A stretch of DNA of 64,000 bases. Origin: JBCCIM01 sp965263205. Lineage in GTDB: Bacteria > Bacteroidota > Rhodothermia > Rhodothermales > JAHQVL01. The stretch is taken from the NCBI GenBank assembly GCA_965263205.1, contig CBDHHF010000009.1:62001-126000 (forward strand), in the 5' to 3' direction. The position numbers and the translations under genes were made by a program. Shown here piece after piece: positions 45,134 to 54,719 of the stretch. Every line of letters starts with the position of its first letter. The first letter of the stretch is position 1. The notes beneath the pieces are model-generated. The model saw only the letters and a program-made list of their open reading frames with translations. It ran no database searches and was not told the DNA's origin.

Positions 45134-48001
45134 CTAGCGAACATCGAAATCCCATGCGCGATCAGCATGTCGGAACGCGGCAGTAAAGCGCACATCAAAA
45201 TTGAACAGATAGAACAGTCTGAACCGCGCACCTATCCCAACACCGCTCGAAACCAGTGCGCGCCGCTCACCTTCAGTAATTTGATCATCCGCATCTATAA
45301 ACAAAGCTTTGCTATTCAACAGGCCTTCCGTAAAGCCGAATGCATAGAGTGCTTTGATATAGATAGGCAGCATAAAGAGCCCATTGTCCACAAACCAAAG
45401 CGGCTGGACATACTCAAAGCCGGCCACAACGTGATTGCCCTTACCTGGTGCAACCCTATCGAGATATCCTCGCGGCAGAAAACGGTCTAAATTATACACA
45501 CTGCCTGTATTTTGGGTGAGCAAAGCTACATGCCCTTGCAGTCCCACATTTGCGCGTTGCAGCAGCGGCAGATAACCTGTCAATCTGCCTAAAAACGCTC
45601 GCGAAGCATTGCCTCCATCTCGCTGCAAATCAACCAGGCTCTGCGCTGAAAGTAACAGTCCCTGGTTCGGTATAATGTCGCGTGTATTGGCCTGCACCTT
45701 GTAAAAAGCTGTTGCACGTGGCTCGATAAACACGCGTTGTTCAAATGGCGGGGCTTCTTCAGCGAAAAACCGTGTGCCTTCGATGCCCACTTCGGTCCCA
45801 AGGGTGAGTCCGCTTTGAAAAACATTACGCTCAAAGACCATCGGCAACTGTGCCCCAACCGACGCGCCACGCCGCTGCCGGCCACTCTTACCTACAAACG
45901 TATTCCCGTCGATACCGGCAAAAGCAACACTCACCGTCGAAAGGGTGTGGTACGCCTTTACAAATGGCTGCAATGCTCCTGCACTGCCTTGCAATGTTGC
46001 GCTCCCCCACGCCCGCCCCGACTGATAGTACCCTAACAGATTATACCGCAATCGTTCGAGCGGATCGGTGCCCTGTAAACGCAGTCCTACTCCTGTATCG
46101 ACTACGCGGCCAACAGCAACAGACGTTTCTGGACGAAGAACAGGTAACAACATGCGGGGCTTCATATAGCGCAACGCGCGATAACGGCTAACACTCCTGA
46201 CAACGGGCAGCTTTACCTGCGGCACTTCCGCAAATAGTCCAGCGGGTGCAACCCTGGATGTGTAAAGTAAGTGCTGTACAGGCGTCGCGTCCCGCCATGT
46301 AAAAGGTAGCAGCACCAGCTCAAACTGTTCATGCGCATAGTTGATGTACGCAAGCGATTCGCCGTCGGGTGACAGGGCCGGCTCCAGTGCGCCGTACAGC
46401 GCGTTCGTGACTTGCCGCACCTCACCCGAAGCAACTTCAAGCACAAACACATTTGAAATTCCCCCGGGATCTGCCGAGAAGAATAGAAAGCGTCCATCTG
46501 CACTCCAACTCACATCATACACAGATCCTGCTTTAAATCGCACCAGCGGTGAAACCACAAGCTCTTCTCCCGCAGCATCAAGCTTGAACAAGCCCTGCCG
46601 GCCATTCACGTTGATCACAGCGGCGGTCCACACAGCACCTGGCGTAATCTCTTTAAACCTGACCCTGCTGTCTGTCGCCAGCGTATCGATTGCCCCTGTT
46701 GCTGAAAGCCGAACCAGGGTATTGGTCTGGCCTTTGGTCTGCAAAGCAAGGATATCCCCATTTGCTTCTGGCGCCGGCGCACCGAGGCGCTTGTTCGTTG
46801 TAAGACGCGTTTGCCGGCCCGTTTCAAGCTCTATTTCATATAGATCTACCACACGCTTGATGGCAATGAACGGATCTACCGTGTTGTGCGCGTACAGGAG
46901 GGTTGTTTTATCTGGCGTCAGATTGTACACAAAGTCGGATGTAGGGACTGTTGCTCTGAGTTGCCGCTGCCTCCCGGTTGTAACGTCATGTACATAAAAC
47001 CCACTGCGCTTGTTGTATCCCTGCGCATAAACGACAAGCCGACTGCTATCCATCCATTGTGGCCGGCGGTAAGCCGTACCACGTTTGGCAGCAAGCACTT
47101 CTGGTGTAGAAAGGTTACCAAGCGAAGCTATGCGTGCAGCCTCCTGCTCGCGGGTATGCTGCAAGAACTCGCGATATACTTTGCCGGGCCACTTCTTCGC
47201 TCCATACCATAGCCCAAGGCCGTAGCCAAGGAATGGAATACGATAATTCAGATCGGATGATCGCTCAAAAAACTTCAGGCTGTCTTGTGCTGCCAGATAG
47301 TCAACCAAATGAGCACCGCCGAGATAGAAGCGATCAAAAGGGCGTGTATGTGCCGGCATCTCCACCAGTTGCGCCATCGACCAGGGCTTATCAGTTGCCA
47401 TGGCAGCTCTAAAACGCATTGTAAAGAAACCATGATTTAATCGCCCCGCACCCGGCTGATGCCGGCTCTCGTAATGCACTGCAATGCCCTCACTGATCCC
47501 CTGTGGGATAAACAGGTTGAAGGCGCGCACAATATCGGGCGCAAAGGGGCGCAATACGGCACCAAATCCAAAGCCGCGCTGCACGTTCGCGTGGACAGCA
47601 TGCACCAATTCGTGGGGCAATACCGTATCCATCCAGGAAGGATGTACAGGCGATAACGAGCGCCCTTTTAAATAGGGTATTTCGATTTCTTGCTTGAATG
47701 GAAGCGGTGTGACATAGCCATTGGACTGATCGTTAAATCCATTGAGCACAATGGGCATGTGAAGTGATCCATGGTGCGCCAACAATTCCCGGGTGGTGTG
47801 GACGTGTTTATTGAGCACACGCAGTGCTGCTTCCGCTTCTCCCAAATAGCCCGACTCAAAAATGATTTCAAAATGCTTCGATTGTAGCACCTGGTAGGAG
47901 ACATTGGTAGGCCGGGAAACGGGACTGTATACAAAGAATTGTGCCGCTGCTGTCAACGGAAAGGCAATGTACAAAAAAACAGCAACGCACAGGCTACGCA
48001 A
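45134..48001 (-). CDS. Outer-membrane protein: gluzincin-type peptidase, TolB-like propeller, C-terminal barrel
   Basis: 955 residues with a signal peptide (CVAVFLYIAFPLTAAAQ). Domain 1 (about 35-290) is a peptidase MA-like metallopeptidase: LPHELVHAVHA supplies HExxH, and GISEGIAVHYES the third ligand Glu. Domain 2 (about 300-610) is a WD40-like/TolB propeller (RRPQWMDSSRLVVYAQG, YDVSWSADGRFLFFSAD, EPALSPDGESLAYINY). Domain 3 (about 640-955) alternates as a barrel and ends in VGIGARFRLFYLFNFDVRFT with a terminal aromatic strand pattern like the surface antigen (Omp85-like) barrels. So one chain may bind, cut and anchor. The peptidase residues are intact. It is monocistronic. Confidence 0.85.
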   Translation of the reverse strand: MRSLCVAVFLYIAFPLTAAAQFFVYSPVSRPTNVSYQVLQSKHFEIIFESGYLGEAEAALRVLNKHVHTTRELLAHHGSLHMPIVLNGFNDQSNGYVTPLPFKQEIEIPYLKGRSLSPVHPSWMDTVLPHELVHAVHANVQRGFGFGAVLRPFAPDIVRAFNLFIPQGISEGIAVHYESRHQPGAGRLNHGFFTMRFRAAMATDKPWSMAQLVEMPAHTRPFDRFYLGGAHLVDYLAAQDSLKFFERSSDLNYRIPFLGYGLGLWYGAKKWPGKVYREFLQHTREQEAARIASLGNLSTPEVLAAKRGTAYRRPQWMDSSRLVVYAQGYNKRSGFYVHDVTTGRQRQLRATVPTSDFVYNLTPDKTTLLYAHNTVDPFIAIKRVVDLYEIELETGRQTRLTTNKRLGAPAPEANGDILALQTKGQTNTLVRLSATGAIDTLATDSRVRFKEITPGAVWTAAVINVNGRQGLFKLDAAGEELVVSPLVRFKAGSVYDVSWSADGRFLFFSADPGGISNVFVLEVASGEVRQVTNALYGALEPALSPDGESLAYINYAHEQFELVLLPFTWRDATPVQHLLYTSRVAPAGLFAEVPQVKLPVVRSVSRYRALRYMKPRMLLPVLRPETSVAVGRVVDTGVGLRLQGTDPLERLRYNLLGYYQSGRAWGSATLQGSAGALQPFVKAYHTLSTVSVAFAGIDGNTFVGKSGRQRRGASVGAQLPMVFERNVFQSGLTLGTEVGIEGTRFFAEEAPPFEQRVFIEPRATAFYKVQANTRDIIPNQGLLLSAQSLVDLQRDGGNASRAFLGRLTGYLPLLQRANVGLQGHVALLTQNTGSVYNLDRFLPRGYLDRVAPGKGNHVVAGFEYVQPLWFVDNGLFMLPIYIKALYAFGFTEGLLNSKALFIDADDQITEGERRALVSSGVGIGARFRLFYLFNFDVRFTAAFRHADRAWDFDVR

Positions 48002-48074
48002 GAACGGACTCCTATTTTAGGCGGCCGGCAAAGACACTAGCATGACGATCCACAGAATACGATCTAGAGCAAAG

Positions 48075-48143
48075 TTATCTACGCGCCCACCACTTCACAA
48101 TTAACTCGACAAGCTTCAGAAACTGCATGATGATCTGTTTCAT
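48075..48143 (-). CDS. Possible 22-residue amphipathic peptide
   Basis: ATG to TAA, starting MKQIIMQFLKLVEL and ending KWWARR. It would form an amphipathic helix with a basic C-terminus, like small membrane-active peptides. There is no good ribosome binding site and a chance open frame of this length is quite likely. Confidence 0.15.
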   Translation of the reverse strand: MKQIIMQFLKLVELIVKWWARR

Positions 48144-48258
48144 GGCAACAGGTAATTATTATCGAATGCATTCTGCGCTTACGGAATAATGAAAGACAGG
48201 ATGCAGCGGTTCCTTGAAATACAAGGATTAAAACTGATTTGCGCCTGCAAGAATCAGC

Positions 48259-49122
48259 CTATCGATCTTTCAACCGCCGTTTTAGATGCGCTTCTTCCTC
48301 GGAAAGTGGCGCTTCCTCGTCTAGCAATGACGCATCAATGCGGGAGACGGTGGGGCCAGCATCTTCATATGTCATTTCATCCTTTTTCACCGGCTGGTGT
48401 ACACCGAGGATCTGTCCTAACCGGGTCCCCAGTTCTTCAAGCTCGACATGCTTCTTTTTTCGCCACGCCTTATCGGCATAGGCAATCATCGGTACAAACG
48501 CAGCCATGGCAATCGCGAACCACAACACCGCCCAAATCACCGCTTGCCCTACTGCTGCGCCAATACCGGAAGCTATCATGGCGAGGATCATGCCGTACGT
48601 AATACTTTCCGCCATGGTACCGCCCCACCCTACACGCTGGCTGAGCTTCACCTGCAAACTTTCTCCTCTGGGCTGCACAATTACTCGGGTTTCGATACCA
48701 GACATCGACATGTGCTTCCATTCTCTCGAGCGGCCAACAACACTCGCTTTACCGCGTCCATAGCCTTCGACACCCCCTCCCATCATCTGCCCCAAATCGG
48801 AATCATACCGATGCCGCAACTCAGACACTACTTCTTCCCAGCCTTCGTCGGTTAACTCGGCAACCACCCATTGATCAACATAATTGTGGCTCGCGCTGGT
48901 TGAGGACTTACCGTGCGAGATGGCTACTTTTTGATCGAACAACTGTGTAGCTGCTTGCCGTAAATGAATGGGATCGAGGCCAGCTTCCGCCGCGATCGTT
49001 TCCAATTCCGTCAAGGTTAGCCCTGAACGGTTATCTGCATTTTTTGCTGCCTTCGCCTGCAATTTTGATGCAAGCTCCAGCATCGAAGCCATTTCTTCTT
49101 CAGAATAGGTACGTTCTGCCAT
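48259..49122 (-). CDS. Two-helix membrane protein of unknown function
   Basis: 287 residues. A soluble helical N-terminus (YSEEEMASMLELASKLQAKA, LTLTELETIAAEAGLDPIHL) is followed by a beta-rich middle (WVVAELTDEGWEEVVSELRH, TRVIVQPRGESLQVKLSQRV) and two adjacent membrane helices (about 172-215, MILAMIASGIGAAVGQAVIW, AIAMAAFVPMIAYA). The C-terminus is charged (LSEEEAHLKRRLKDR). The N-terminal helical motif with LELA.KLQ and AAEAGLDP is shared by several bacterial membrane proteins without a known role. Start at 49122. Confidence 0.75.
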   Translation of the reverse strand: MAERTYSEEEMASMLELASKLQAKAAKNADNRSGLTLTELETIAAEAGLDPIHLRQAATQLFDQKVAISHGKSSTSASHNYVDQWVVAELTDEGWEEVVSELRHRYDSDLGQMMGGGVEGYGRGKASVVGRSREWKHMSMSGIETRVIVQPRGESLQVKLSQRVGWGGTMAESITYGMILAMIASGIGAAVGQAVIWAVLWFAIAMAAFVPMIAYADKAWRKKKHVELEELGTRLGQILGVHQPVKKDEMTYEDAGPTVSRIDASLLDEEAPLSEEEAHLKRRLKDR

Positions 49123-49365
49123 ACTCGTATTTAGACGGTAAATCTGTGCCTAAAATCTGTGCCTAAAGTCCATATCCAGCAATTTATGCTGCCTGACAAT
49201 CCTTCACTACGTATCCAGGCCCCCAGGGTTACTAAAGACATCATTGGACTGCATACGACCAATATAGCCCTTTATAGAGGGATATTCACACCGCAGGTAT
49301 TACAACCTCGCCTGGTTTGACTACCCCAAAGCACGGTCAAGTACCTACGTGTGAGGTAGTGGGCA

Positions 49366-52203
49366 TTACAGCATCCCTTCCAAGACGCCCACAGCAGACG
49401 CCAATGCCTCATCGAGTTTCTCCGGCTGCCGGCCTCCAGCGGTAGCAAGCTGTGGTTTACCGCCACCGCCACCTCCTACTTTTTTGGCGAGTGACCCAAC
49501 AATGGCACCGGCTTTAATGCCCTGGCCTTTGATCAGGTCGTCTGAAACGGAAGCAACCAGGTACGCTTTATCGCCTTCTGGCGCAACAGTGCCTAATACT
49601 GCAACGGCTTTTTCTGGTAACCGGTCGCGAAGGGATTGCCCCAAATTACGCAGGACATCCATGTCGACGCCGTCAATGCGTCCTGTAATTACGCGATTTC
49701 CACCTACAGTGGCTGCCTGCTGGATGAAGCCATCCAATTGTCCTTCCAGCTTTTGCTGACTCTGTGTAGCCAGTTCTTTTTCGAGGCGCTTGTTTTCCTG
49801 AATCAGCGCAGCAATGGCCTCGCTTGGCGGGGTGTTCAGCACCTTGAACTGTCCACGAACACGATCCAGTTCATCAAGCGCGTCATTTACAAACGCTGTA
49901 ACGGCATCCCCAACAACAGCCTCTACCCTGCGTACGCCGGCTGCTACAGAACCCTCTGACAAAAAGCGGAACGCACCCAGTTCACCTGTGGCATCAACGT
50001 GGGTACCGCCACACAACTCAATCGAATACGCTGGATCAAACATAATCATACGTACCGAATCGCCGTACTTTTCGCCGAAAAGCGCCGTTGCACCACGTGA
50101 CATCGCTTCTTCAATGGGTACATTGCGTTCTTCATCACGCGTAATGTTTTGCTGGATCACAGTGTTTACACGATCCTCGATCTGACGCAATTGTTCAGGC
50201 GTTACACGCTCAAAATGGCTAAAGTCGAAGCGCAGTTTTTCGGGGGTAACGAGGGATCCTTTCTGGGCCACGTGGGAGCCGAGTAGCTCGCGCAACGCTG
50301 CATGGAGCAAGTGCGTTGCGGAATGGTGCTTTTGGATTTTGGCGCGACGCTCTCCGTCTACACTGGCGCTTACGGCACCACCTGGCGCAGCCGGCAGCTT
50401 ATCGACAAAGTGCACAATGCGGCCCTGCTCTTTTTGTGTATCAAGTACAGCGATGGCTTCTCCAGCCACCGTCATGGTGCCTGTGTCACCAATCTGACCA
50501 CCACTTTCCGCATAGAACGGTGTAACATCGAGCAGTAGTTGGTATAGTTTGCCATCGTCCGTATTGATTGTACGGGTAGCACGTATCGCAGCATCTTGCA
50601 CAGTAAGCTGGTCATAGCCCACAAATGCAGAATCGTCACCATCAGAGATGACTTCCCACATATCAACGCTGCTCTGGTCTACTTTAAACGAGGTGGCAGC
50701 GCGGGCACGCTCTTTTTGTTCGAGCATCAACGCATCGTACCGAGGCTTATCTAATCCCAGGCCTTCTTCGCGAAGCATCAACTCGGTAAGGTCGACGGGA
50801 AATCCGTAGGTATCATGCAGTAGAAACGCGATCTCACCCGGCATGCTGCCCCTTTGGCTCACTTCCATGAACTGCTGAAGCATGTCATCGCGCGAGGTAT
50901 CGCCGTACGCTTTGCCAAGCAGGTCGATAGCCTGACTGTCTTTGCGCAAACCGTCCAGGTCTTTTTCGCCGGCTTTGAACTGTTGCACATACGGCGTGAG
51001 GTTCTCGAAAAAGGCGAGCCCCATACCCAACGTCTCTAAAAAGCCTTCTTCTTCAGCACGAATGACTTTCTCAATGTAATCTTGCTGCTCAACAAGGGCC
51101 ACAAATGCACCACCCATTTTGTCGATCACAGCGGGCACCAATTGGTACAGGAAAGGCGACTTGAGATCAAGCGTCTGATAGCCGTACCGGACTGCCCGGC
51201 GCAAAATGCGGCGGATGACGTACGATTGGCCGGCGTTACCCGGCGATACGCCATCTGCGATTGCAAAAACACACGTTCGAATGTGATCTACAATGACGCG
51301 CATTGCGATACGATATTTTTCCCGCAAGTCTGCATCAACGCTGTTCATGCCATCATACCCGTCAACAGCCTCAATGGGTGACAGATCAGCAACATGCTGC
51401 AACAGATTGCCAAACAGGTCCGTGTCGTACGTACTGCTTTTACCCTGTAACACAGCAACAATACGCTCGAAGCCCATCCCCGTATCAACGTGCTGCGCCG
51501 ACAGCGGCTGCAACGTACCATCTTTCTGCGCATTGTACTGGATAAATACCAGGTTCCAGATTTCGATGACCTGCGGATGATCCGCATTGACCAGCGATTT
51601 ACCATCAATTTTGGCGCGGTCTTCGTCTGAACGAAGATCAACATGTATTTCAGAGCAAGGCCCGCAAGGTCCCGTGTCGCCCATCATCCAAAAATTATCT
51701 TTGGAGCCACAAAAGAGGATATGGTCGGGATCGAGACTGGTCTCGGATTTCCAGAAGTCAGCAGCCTCATTGTCTGGCTCCAGGCCCAGCTTCTCGTCAC
51801 CGGCGTGCACTGTAGCGTATAAACGGTCGGGCTCCAGTTTCCAATTTTTGACAAGCAGCTCCCATCCCCAACGAATTGCTTCTTTTTTGAAATAATCGCC
51901 AAAGCTCCAATTGCCCAGCATTTCAAAAAAGGTGTGGTGATACGTGTCGTATCCGACCTCCTCCAGGTCGTTATGCTTGCCCGAAACGCGCAGACATTTC
52001 TGCGTATCTACCGCGCGTACGTAAGGTCGCGTCCCGCTGCCCAGGAAGACATCTTTGAATTGATTCATGCCGGCGTTGGTGAACATCAACGTCGGATCGT
52101 TTTGTGGCACAAGCGAATCACTGGCAACAACTTCATGTTGTTTGTCAGCAAAGAACTGCAGAAAAGCCTGGCGAATTTGTTCAGATGTTGTTGGTCGAGA
52201 CAT
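49366..52203 (-). CDS. alaS: Alanine--tRNA ligase
   Basis: 945 residues, slightly longer than the E. coli enzyme. It charges tRNA-Ala. The class II aminoacylation core starts IRQAFLQFFADKQHEVVAS, with TNAGMNQFKDVFLG, FFEMLGNWSFGDYFKKEAI and MMGDTGPCGPCSEIHVD. The editing domain has HSATHLLHAALRELLG (HxxxH) and CGGTHVDATGELG, which together bind the zinc. The C-Ala domain ends with VGGGGGGKPQLATAGG. All motifs are intact, so both charging and editing should work. The gene stands alone; the upstream gene is the GWxTD protein in the same direction, 103 nt away. Confidence 0.98.
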   Translation of the reverse strand: MSRPTTSEQIRQAFLQFFADKQHEVVASDSLVPQNDPTLMFTNAGMNQFKDVFLGSGTRPYVRAVDTQKCLRVSGKHNDLEEVGYDTYHHTFFEMLGNWSFGDYFKKEAIRWGWELLVKNWKLEPDRLYATVHAGDEKLGLEPDNEAADFWKSETSLDPDHILFCGSKDNFWMMGDTGPCGPCSEIHVDLRSDEDRAKIDGKSLVNADHPQVIEIWNLVFIQYNAQKDGTLQPLSAQHVDTGMGFERIVAVLQGKSSTYDTDLFGNLLQHVADLSPIEAVDGYDGMNSVDADLREKYRIAMRVIVDHIRTCVFAIADGVSPGNAGQSYVIRRILRRAVRYGYQTLDLKSPFLYQLVPAVIDKMGGAFVALVEQQDYIEKVIRAEEEGFLETLGMGLAFFENLTPYVQQFKAGEKDLDGLRKDSQAIDLLGKAYGDTSRDDMLQQFMEVSQRGSMPGEIAFLLHDTYGFPVDLTELMLREEGLGLDKPRYDALMLEQKERARAATSFKVDQSSVDMWEVISDGDDSAFVGYDQLTVQDAAIRATRTINTDDGKLYQLLLDVTPFYAESGGQIGDTGTMTVAGEAIAVLDTQKEQGRIVHFVDKLPAAPGGAVSASVDGERRAKIQKHHSATHLLHAALRELLGSHVAQKGSLVTPEKLRFDFSHFERVTPEQLRQIEDRVNTVIQQNITRDEERNVPIEEAMSRGATALFGEKYGDSVRMIMFDPAYSIELCGGTHVDATGELGAFRFLSEGSVAAGVRRVEAVVGDAVTAFVNDALDELDRVRGQFKVLNTPPSEAIAALIQENKRLEKELATQSQQKLEGQLDGFIQQAATVGGNRVITGRIDGVDMDVLRNLGQSLRDRLPEKAVAVLGTVAPEGDKAYLVASVSDDLIKGQGIKAGAIVGSLAKKVGGGGGGKPQLATAGGRQPEKLDEALASAVGVLEGML

Positions 52204-52306
52204 AACAACGATGGAAACGGATTACTGAAATAACAGGCCCAGTAAACGCGACAAGTTCCATTTGGTTGTTATCCTTCGCTGCAGATTTGGAGAATATGCC
52301 GGCGGC

Positions 52307-54598
52307 TCATTCCAGGAGAATAATTCGCTGGGCCTCTACCGTTTTTTTGCTGATGGTATCCGTTACCCGCATCACCACCATATACGTCCCCGGAGGCTGC
52401 TGTGTGGTATCGAGAATGAAGTACTGCCCATCATCAGGCGAGGTGGTTGTATTTGTAAATCGGACCGAGACGCCTGTATTGGGCTTTCGTCGAAACGCTC
52501 GCTTCAAGAGTTTGGTCAGCCCTTTCTGGTTTTCGTACGCCAGCAGCACAGCCTCCACCTCATACGTGGCCTCCCGATTCTCATCCTGTCCGAGGTTATA
52601 CGCCTCAAAATACAGATACAATGGCTGCGCTTTATTAAACACGCCCCAGGGAGCCGCCTGTATGATAAATCCATTGCGCTCAAACATACCCGGCGCTACG
52701 TCTTCATCGGGCAAGGCCTCTTCGATGTTATAAGCCAGCATCAAATCGCTCAGTTGCAATTCTGTTGCGCTAAAATCAGGTATCTCAAGACTGCTGCGAT
52801 CAAACCCCTTCCCTTTGCCTGATTTGGTTTCAAATTCAACAGACAAATCATAGGAACCGGGCACAGCTTCCAGTTGTAGCGCGTCTATCCAAACGGACGC
52901 CTCTTTAAACATCGTTATGTCTTTCGTTTTGACTTTTTCGACACGCCGATGATTTTCGTTAACAATACCGTCTGTTGATGAGAGCAAGAACGCGCCGGCA
53001 TGCAACGTAAGGGTTTGTTCGAGCTTGAGTGCACTTGTTTCTACGGGCACCGCATACGGCACATAGACGTCTGCCTTGCCCGACTCCCCTTTGAACGTGT
53101 TGGCCAGATACGGAAAGGACACCCGCTTACCACCAGCCTCATAATCATACCCCTCCGGCTTCTCATCGATATTGTCTTTGGCAATAATTACGTAGTCCAG
53201 CTCCGTTCCAATTGCACTTCGACCACTCATCACCTGTGAACACGGACTGTAAAAAACGTACTTATTCAGCTGGGGCCACAAGTTGCCAAAGACAAATCGA
53301 AAACCATCATATTCGAAGACATGAAACTGATCGTAGGTTGCGGCACCGCATTGTGCAATGGCATTCGACATGTAATACTCCAACACAGGCTTACCATAGC
53401 GAATGTAAATTTCGCCACGCTCCGAATCCCATCCGGTCAGATTGAGTTTGGGCTCAGAGAACTGCAATTCCGTGTATACCATGCGTGCGTAATGCTCCGT
53501 TAGTCGCTCGTTCTCCGGCGTCAACAGCCTCGGATCGCGAAACGACCAGAAGCCGGCTTCGCTATAATCAGGGTTTTTCTTTTTCTGCGACAACCCCTCC
53601 CGGTTCATCAACCGCTCTGTATCCATAAAAATGGCTCGTATACTATCGGGCATCTGGGCTAGTGCTTTTTCGAACTCGCCTTCTGCGATCACCTGATTGT
53701 CGAGATAGTGCTGCGCGTATCCTTTATATAAGTACGTGTGATAATCGTCAGGAATATGTTTGCGCATTGTATTAGCCATCTGGCCTAATGCTACCATGTT
53801 AGGACGCGTCGTATAGAGGCGCGCAAGATGCTTGTAGGCCGGCAGATTTTCAGGATCCCGAATGAGCGCACGTTTGAGAAATGCCTCAGCTACGGGATAA
53901 GCCAGATCCGCCCTCGGACTTAAGTCGATGATAGACTTCCCGGTGACTTGTTGGTCTTTCAGACTGAAAATATCTGAAGGATTGGTCATGTCTTTGGGGA
54001 TGAGCATCTGATCCGAAAACAGTGCGGTCAGGTTTGCGCGAGATGGTCTCGTACTGCCAAGCCATCCATCTTCCAGCAAACTCATCCCATCCACCGTAAT
54101 GCGCTGCCGCCATTCCATCCACTCATACGTATTACGCTCCCCCAATCGGAGGTTTGCCATTACAGAAAGTGAGTCTAGCGCCAATATTTTTGCCGATAGC
54201 TCGTCTTTGCGCGTCTGCCGCAGCAAATCCAGTGGCTCCCGGGGGAATCCAATTTCCAGTTGTAATTCCATATACGGGACGTGATCGGGACGGTGGCGCA
54301 ATGCCCGAACAATGGAGCGATCAGCTGCCTTTATTTCGCCAAGCGCCCATTGCACCTGGGCCATGTGGTAGCGTGCTTCCGGATTGTCAGGTTCTTTGTC
54401 AATGATCCAGTCAAACGCTGCTTTAGCATCGTCCCAGCGCGCCTCTTCGATGGCCTTCAAGCCACGCTCCATCCAGGCAGGATGCGCCTGGCCACTGACA
54501 TCACGCACGACGCCGGCAAAACATATGCACAAAAAGAGCGGCAAAAACCAACGCGAAAAACCGGCTAGGTGTACCTTAAGGGCGTAGATATGCTGCAT
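52307..54598 (-). CDS. GWxTD-domain protein with N-terminal TPR
   Basis: 763 residues with a signal peptide (FLPLFLCICFAGVVRDVSGQ). TPR-like repeats (about 40-130 and 235-340: AKAAFDWIIDKEPDNPEARY, AEAFLKRALIRDPENLPAYK) precede a GWxTD region (about 375-470): NLTGWDSERGEIYIRYGKPV is the diagnostic GWD..RG..YIRYG signature, followed by EYDGFRFVFGNLW. The C-terminal 250 residues are beta-sandwich-like (PGSYDLSVEFETKSG, QPLYLYFEAYNLGQ, PPGTYMVVMRVTD). Proteins of this family occur in Bacteroidota and Acidobacteriota envelopes; the function is not known. The gene ends close to alaS and may share its transcript. Confidence 0.88.
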   Translation of the reverse strand: MQHIYALKVHLAGFSRWFLPLFLCICFAGVVRDVSGQAHPAWMERGLKAIEEARWDDAKAAFDWIIDKEPDNPEARYHMAQVQWALGEIKAADRSIVRALRHRPDHVPYMELQLEIGFPREPLDLLRQTRKDELSAKILALDSLSVMANLRLGERNTYEWMEWRQRITVDGMSLLEDGWLGSTRPSRANLTALFSDQMLIPKDMTNPSDIFSLKDQQVTGKSIIDLSPRADLAYPVAEAFLKRALIRDPENLPAYKHLARLYTTRPNMVALGQMANTMRKHIPDDYHTYLYKGYAQHYLDNQVIAEGEFEKALAQMPDSIRAIFMDTERLMNREGLSQKKKNPDYSEAGFWSFRDPRLLTPENERLTEHYARMVYTELQFSEPKLNLTGWDSERGEIYIRYGKPVLEYYMSNAIAQCGAATYDQFHVFEYDGFRFVFGNLWPQLNKYVFYSPCSQVMSGRSAIGTELDYVIIAKDNIDEKPEGYDYEAGGKRVSFPYLANTFKGESGKADVYVPYAVPVETSALKLEQTLTLHAGAFLLSSTDGIVNENHRRVEKVKTKDITMFKEASVWIDALQLEAVPGSYDLSVEFETKSGKGKGFDRSSLEIPDFSATELQLSDLMLAYNIEEALPDEDVAPGMFERNGFIIQAAPWGVFNKAQPLYLYFEAYNLGQDENREATYEVEAVLLAYENQKGLTKLLKRAFRRKPNTGVSVRFTNTTTSPDDGQYFILDTTQQPPGTYMVVMRVTDTISKKTVEAQRIILLE

Positions 54599-54719
54599 AA
54601 ATCTTGAAAACGATTTAAAATAGGTGGTGTGCGCCCGGCCTACTACTAAAGATATTGCAATATGCCTGCGTTAACAAGGCACTTTAAAAGTTACGCTTGA
54701 ATCGATAGACGGTTTTGTA

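Noticed and set aside
49240..49290. Terminator upstream of the membrane protein gene near CCCTTTATAGAGGG
   Set aside because: Only a 4-5 bp stem and no T tract.
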